Source of the DNA: Pseudomonas sp. KBW05
Lineage (GTDB): Bacteria > Pseudomonadota > Gammaproteobacteria > Pseudomonadales > Pseudomonadaceae
Direction: 5' to 3'
DNA length: 64,000 bases
NCBI RefSeq assembly: GCF_003852405.1
Contig: NZ_QAJM01000010.1
Span: forward strand, 204-64,203
Of the stretch, positions 62,077 through 64,000 are shown piece after piece. The position numbers and the translations under genes are program-made. Position 1 is the stretch's first letter. The number at the start of each line of letters is the position of its first letter. The notes under the pieces were generated by a model. That model saw only the letters and a program-made list of their open reading frames with translations. It had not been told where the DNA came from and searched no databases.

Positions 62077-63618
62077 TTACAACTTAGGACCTGCAGCCTT
62101 GATCGCATCGCTCACTTCAAACTTCTTGAAGTTCTCGATGAACAAGCCAGCCAGCGCCTTCGCGGCTTCATCGTAGGCAGCCTTGTCGGCCCAGGTGTTG
62201 CGTGGGTTCAACAGGCCAGTTTCAACGCCCGGTACGGCCAGTGGCACGTCGAGGTTGATGGTGTCGAGGTGTTCAGTTTCAGCACCGATCAACGCGCCGC
62301 TCTGGATCGCTGCGATCACGCCGCGAGTGGTCGGGATGTTGAAGCGGTTGCCGACGCCGTAGCCGCCGCCGGTCCAGCCGGTGTTGACCAGGTAGACCTT
62401 GGAGCCGAAGCCGCGGATGCGCTTGATCAGCAGCTCTGCGTATTCGCCAGCCGGACGCGGGAAGAACGGTGCGCCGAAACAGGTGGAGAAGGTCGACTTG
62501 ATGCCGCCGCCGGAACCCATTTCGGTCGAGCCCACCAGTGCGGTGTAGCCGGACAGGAAGTGGTAGGCCGCTTGTTCTTCGCTGAGGATCGACACCGGTG
62601 GCAGTACGCCAGTCAGGTCGCAGGTCAGGAAGATCACCGCGTTTGGCTCGCCGCCCAGGTTCTTCTCGGAACGCTTGGCAACGTGCTCCAGCGGGTAGGC
62701 AGCGCGGCTGTTCTGGGTCAGGCTGACGTCGGTGTAGTCGGCGTGCTTGGCGTCGTCGATGACGACGTTTTCCAGCACGGCGCCGTGCTTGATGGCTTTC
62801 CAGATGACCGGCTCGTTCTTCTCGGAGAGGTCGATGCACTTGGCATAGCAACCGCCTTCGATGTTGAACACCACGCCTTCGCCCCAGCCGTGTTCGTCGT
62901 CACCGATCAGGTAACGGCTTTCGTCGGCGGACAGGGTGGTTTTACCAGTGCCCGACAGACCGAAGAACAGGGTCACGTCGCCTGCTTCGCCGATGTTGGC
63001 GGCGCAGTGCATTGGCAGCACGTCAGAAGCCGGCAGCAGGAAGTTCTGCACCGAGAACATGGCTTTTTTCATTTCACCGGCGTAACGCATGCCAGCAATC
63101 AGCACTTTCTTCTGGGCGAAGTTGAGGATCACGCAACCGTCGGAGTTGGTGCCATCACGCTCTGGCACGCACTCGAAGTTGGCCACGTTGAGCACTTGCC
63201 ATTCATCACGGCCGGCCGGGTTGTACTGGGCCGGGTTGATGAACAGGCAACGACCGAACAGGTTCTGCCAGGCAGTCTGAGTGGTCATTTTCACGGCGAG
63301 GTAGTGGTCTTCGGCCGCACCTACGTGAACGTGGGAAACGAAATGCTCTTGCGCGTTGTTGAACGCCTCGACGCGAGCCCACAGGGCATCGAACTTGTCG
63401 GCCGGGAACTTGCGGTTGATCGGGCCCCAGGCGATGGCGTCCTGGGTAGTAGGCTCTTCAACGATGAAACGATCGACTGGCGAACGACCGGTACGGTGAC
63501 CGGTTTCTACGACCAGCGCGCCAGTATCGGCAAGCACGCCTTCACCGCGCTGCAGGGCTTCTTTGACCAGATCGTCAACACTCAGATCGGTGTATACGGC
63601 GTTATTGGCTTGCGTCAT
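62077..63618 (-). CDS. pckA: Phosphoenolpyruvate carboxykinase (ATP)
   Basis: 513 residues converting oxaloacetate and ATP to phosphoenolpyruvate in gluconeogenesis. Motifs: [14 protein letters not shown] (P-loop, kinase-1a), [22 protein letters not shown], and [15 protein letters not shown] near the N-terminus. Length matches the ATP-dependent family. It is monocistronic and lies downstream of hslO, the usual order in Pseudomonas. Confidence 0.97.
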   Translation of the reverse strand: MTQANNAVYTDLSVDDLVKEALQRGEGVLADTGALVVETGHRTGRSPVDRFIVEEPTTQDAIAWGPINRKFPADKFDALWARVEAFNNAQEHFVSHVHVGAAEDHYLAVKMTTQTAWQNLFGRCLFINPAQYNPAGRDEWQVLNVANFECVPERDGTNSDGCVILNFAQKKVLIAGMRYAGEMKKAMFSVQNFLLPASDVLPMHCAANIGEAGDVTLFFGLSGTGKTTLSADESRYLIGDDEHGWGEGVVFNIEGGCYAKCIDLSEKNEPVIWKAIKHGAVLENVVIDDAKHADYTDVSLTQNSRAAYPLEHVAKRSEKNLGGEPNAVIFLTCDLTGVLPPVSILSEEQAAYHFLSGYTALVGSTEMGSGGGIKSTFSTCFGAPFFPRPAGEYAELLIKRIRGFGSKVYLVNTGWTGGGYGVGNRFNIPTTRGVIAAIQSGALIGAETEHLDTINLDVPLAVPGVETGLLNPRNTWADKAAYDEAAKALAGLFIENFKKFEVSDAIKAAGPKL

Positions 63619-63797
63619 GAGGTTCCCCGTCGGCCTATGGCCGAGTGCTCCAAACGTTTTGTAGTAGAAAGTTGCGCACTACTACCGCGAAAAAAGTGGG
63701 CCGGATTATGCCAGAAAAGCCCAAAAAGAGTAGGGCCCTCCCGTCAGAACTGCGCTAATCCGGCGTTTGTCAGGTGATTTACCTGTGCTTAAACGTT

Positions 63798-64000
63798 TTA
63801 GTGGCGGGTATCGGAAGGGGTGTCGATGCCTGCGCCGGCGAACAATTGCACTACATCGGCGGCATCGAACAGGTAACGCTCATTGCAGAACTGGCAGTCG
63901 ATCTCGATGTTGCCGCCGTGTTCCACCACCAGGTTCTGCGCGTCTTCCAGGCCCAGGCTGACCAGGGCGTTGGCCGAGCGCTCGCGTGAGCAGCTGCAAT
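63798..64000 (-). CDS. hslO: Hsp33 chaperone, C-terminal end (partial)
   Basis: Only the last 67 or so codons are in the window. They contain [19 protein letters not shown] and [15 protein letters not shown], the CxC and CxxC redox-switch zinc site of Hsp33, and end DTPSDTRH. The cysteines bind zinc when reduced; oxidation releases it and activates the chaperone. The gene continues past the right edge, upstream of pckA on the same strand. Confidence 0.93.
   Translation of the reverse strand, partial: CSCSRERSANALVSLGLEDAQNLVVEHGGNIEIDCQFCNERYLFDAADVVQLFAGAGIDTPSDTRH

Overview
The window is chromosomal DNA of a Pseudomonas, most likely of the P. fluorescens group. Evidence for this: GC-rich codon use, a Lap-type biofilm adhesin with its secretion system, an OprD porin, FecI/FecR/TonB-receptor iron uptake, REPIN-type inverted repeats of the 'gagcgggcttgctcgcga' class, and a gene order (rml genes, dctBD, cysQ/nudE/yrfG, LysM protein, LysR, fdhD and an FdhF/YdeP oxidoreductase, pckA/hslO) that from memory matches the corresponding part of P. 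aeruginosa PAO1.

Layout. Positions 1-7.9 kb hold the start of a giant surface adhesin (lapA, minus strand, running off the left edge) divergent from lapE-lapB-lapC, its type I secretion system. A tRNA-Thr(TGT) gene at 7993-8068 is the anchor of a composite genomic island reaching to about 19.6 kb. The island carries a DUF6124-like gene behind a structured leader, a truncated SDR gene broken by a small inverted-repeat element, a tyrosine recombinase and its small partner, a large RloC/PrrC-like ATPase with a zinc-hook motif, an HNH-ATPase fusion gene overlapping a second HNH gene, an exact 18-bp copy of the tRNA 3' end, a truncated NYN-domain gene, a ParD/ParE-type toxin-antitoxin pair and a second, vestigial tRNA-like end. 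The 11.5-17.8 kb part is visibly more AT-rich than its surroundings. It is the most interesting part of the window: a probable two-module defence island.

Positions 19.7-33.2 kb are mostly envelope and iron genes: a fecI-fecR-receptor unit with a Fur-box-like site, a four-gene CHASE2 / SH3-like / M48 lipoprotein / M48 membrane protease cluster, an OprD porin and a second TonB-dependent receptor with its own Fur-box-like palindrome. Positions 33.3-38 kb hold agmatine deiminase and a large kinase-aminotransferase fusion. Positions 38-45 kb hold the overlapping dTDP-rhamnose genes rfbBACD, then a DctB/DctD-type two-component system with a thioesterase. Positions 45-64 kb hold housekeeping genes (cysQ, nudE, yrfG, a Kbp-like LysM protein, a LysR regulator, fdhD and a molybdopterin oxidoreductase, recQ, pckA, the end of hslO). 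Among them sit a subtilisin-like lipoprotein, a periplasmic TPR protein, a Fic/FicA pair and a tandem pair of DUF1493-like membrane proteins behind a gene I do not recognise. Six REPIN-like repeats are spread over the right half.

All functional assignments come from reading the translated sequence and from memory of protein families. No database search was run.
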